DNA of 5,943 nt from contig WFQS01000336.1 in NCBI GenBank assembly GCA_015486915.1, positions 1 to 5,943 of the forward strand. Reading direction: 5' to 3'. Position 1 is the first letter of the stretch, and each line of letters begins with the position of its first letter. The notes beneath the pieces were generated by a model that saw only the letters and a program-made list of their open reading frames with translations, was not told where the DNA came from and searched no databases. The position numbers and the translations under genes are program-made. Below, piece after piece: positions 5,811 to 5,943 of this stretch. The DNA comes from Desulfobacteraceae bacterium. GTDB lineage: Bacteria > Desulfobacterota > Desulfobacteria > Desulfobacterales > Desulfobacteraceae.

Positions 5811-5943
5811 TAAATATTCGGCCAGCACTCCATCTTCACCGATTTTGGCCTGCTCACATAGCAACTATATGCTTTACAGTCCCAAATAGGCGAATATGAA
5901 CACTTGCCAAAATTTACATGATAAGATCGAAAATCTACAAAAT
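5811..5943. other. Non-coding end region with nested inverted repeats
   Basis: No gene is visible. ATATTCG (5814-5820) and CGAATAT (5891-5897) form a perfect 7-bp inverted repeat about 70 bases apart. Inside lie GGCCA/TGGCC (5820-5824 and 5846-5850), and ATTTTGGC (5842-5849) pairs with GCCAAAAT (5906-5913) across it. The last 40 bases are AT-rich. This could be the edge of an insertion sequence, a structured transcript end, or the promoter region of a gene beyond the window; I cannot decide between them. Confidence 0.3.

Overview
The window looks like chromosomal DNA from a strictly anaerobic bacterium, most likely a sulfate-reducing or syntrophic member of the Desulfobacterota (Desulfobacterales-like). 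This is an inference. It rests on moderate GC, a 2-oxoacid:ferredoxin oxidoreductase fragment, a membrane-bound molybdopterin/iron-sulfur enzyme, and a DUF2080-type small protein of the kind I associate with anaerobic deltaproteobacteria and methanogens.

Layout, all recognised genes on the + strand. (1) 1-161: the C-terminal tail of a 2-oxoacid:acceptor oxidoreductase gamma-type subunit, followed by a probable intrinsic terminator (252-278). (2) 279-436: an AT-rich regulatory region with several palindromes. (3) 437-4790: a three-gene cluster for a four-cluster ferredoxin-like subunit (437-1093), a molybdopterin catalytic subunit (1265-3871) and an NrfD/PsrC-type membrane anchor (3891-4790). 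It is closed by a strong terminator whose stem begins inside the last gene. (4) 4791-5076: a hairpin-rich spacer bracketed by an exact 15-bp direct repeat. (5) 5077-5265: a 62-residue DUF2080-like protein. (6) 5370-5810: a GNAT acetyltransferase with a TTG start. (7) 5811-5943: non-coding sequence with inverted repeats.

The central cluster encodes a complete electron-transfer complex. The catalytic subunit binds a bis-MGD-type cofactor and one N-terminal [4Fe-4S] cluster. The ferredoxin subunit carries four more [4Fe-4S] clusters as a wire. The eight-helix anchor exchanges electrons with the quinone pool. The catalytic subunit has no visible Tat signal, so the complex probably faces the cytoplasm and acts on an intracellular substrate, unlike most periplasmic PsrABC/PhsABC-type enzymes. 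The best analogy I can offer is phenylacetyl-CoA:acceptor oxidoreductase (PadBCD-like), a membrane-bound enzyme with a cytoplasmic acyl-CoA substrate. The adjacent 2-oxoacid oxidoreductase fits such a pathway, but the substrate cannot be fixed from sequence alone.

I did not find a CRISPR array, tRNA, rRNA or intact transposase. The most unusual features are the cytoplasm-facing Mo enzyme of unknown substrate, the palindrome clusters upstream of its first and second genes, and the hairpin/direct-repeat block next to an orphan transposon-associated small gene.
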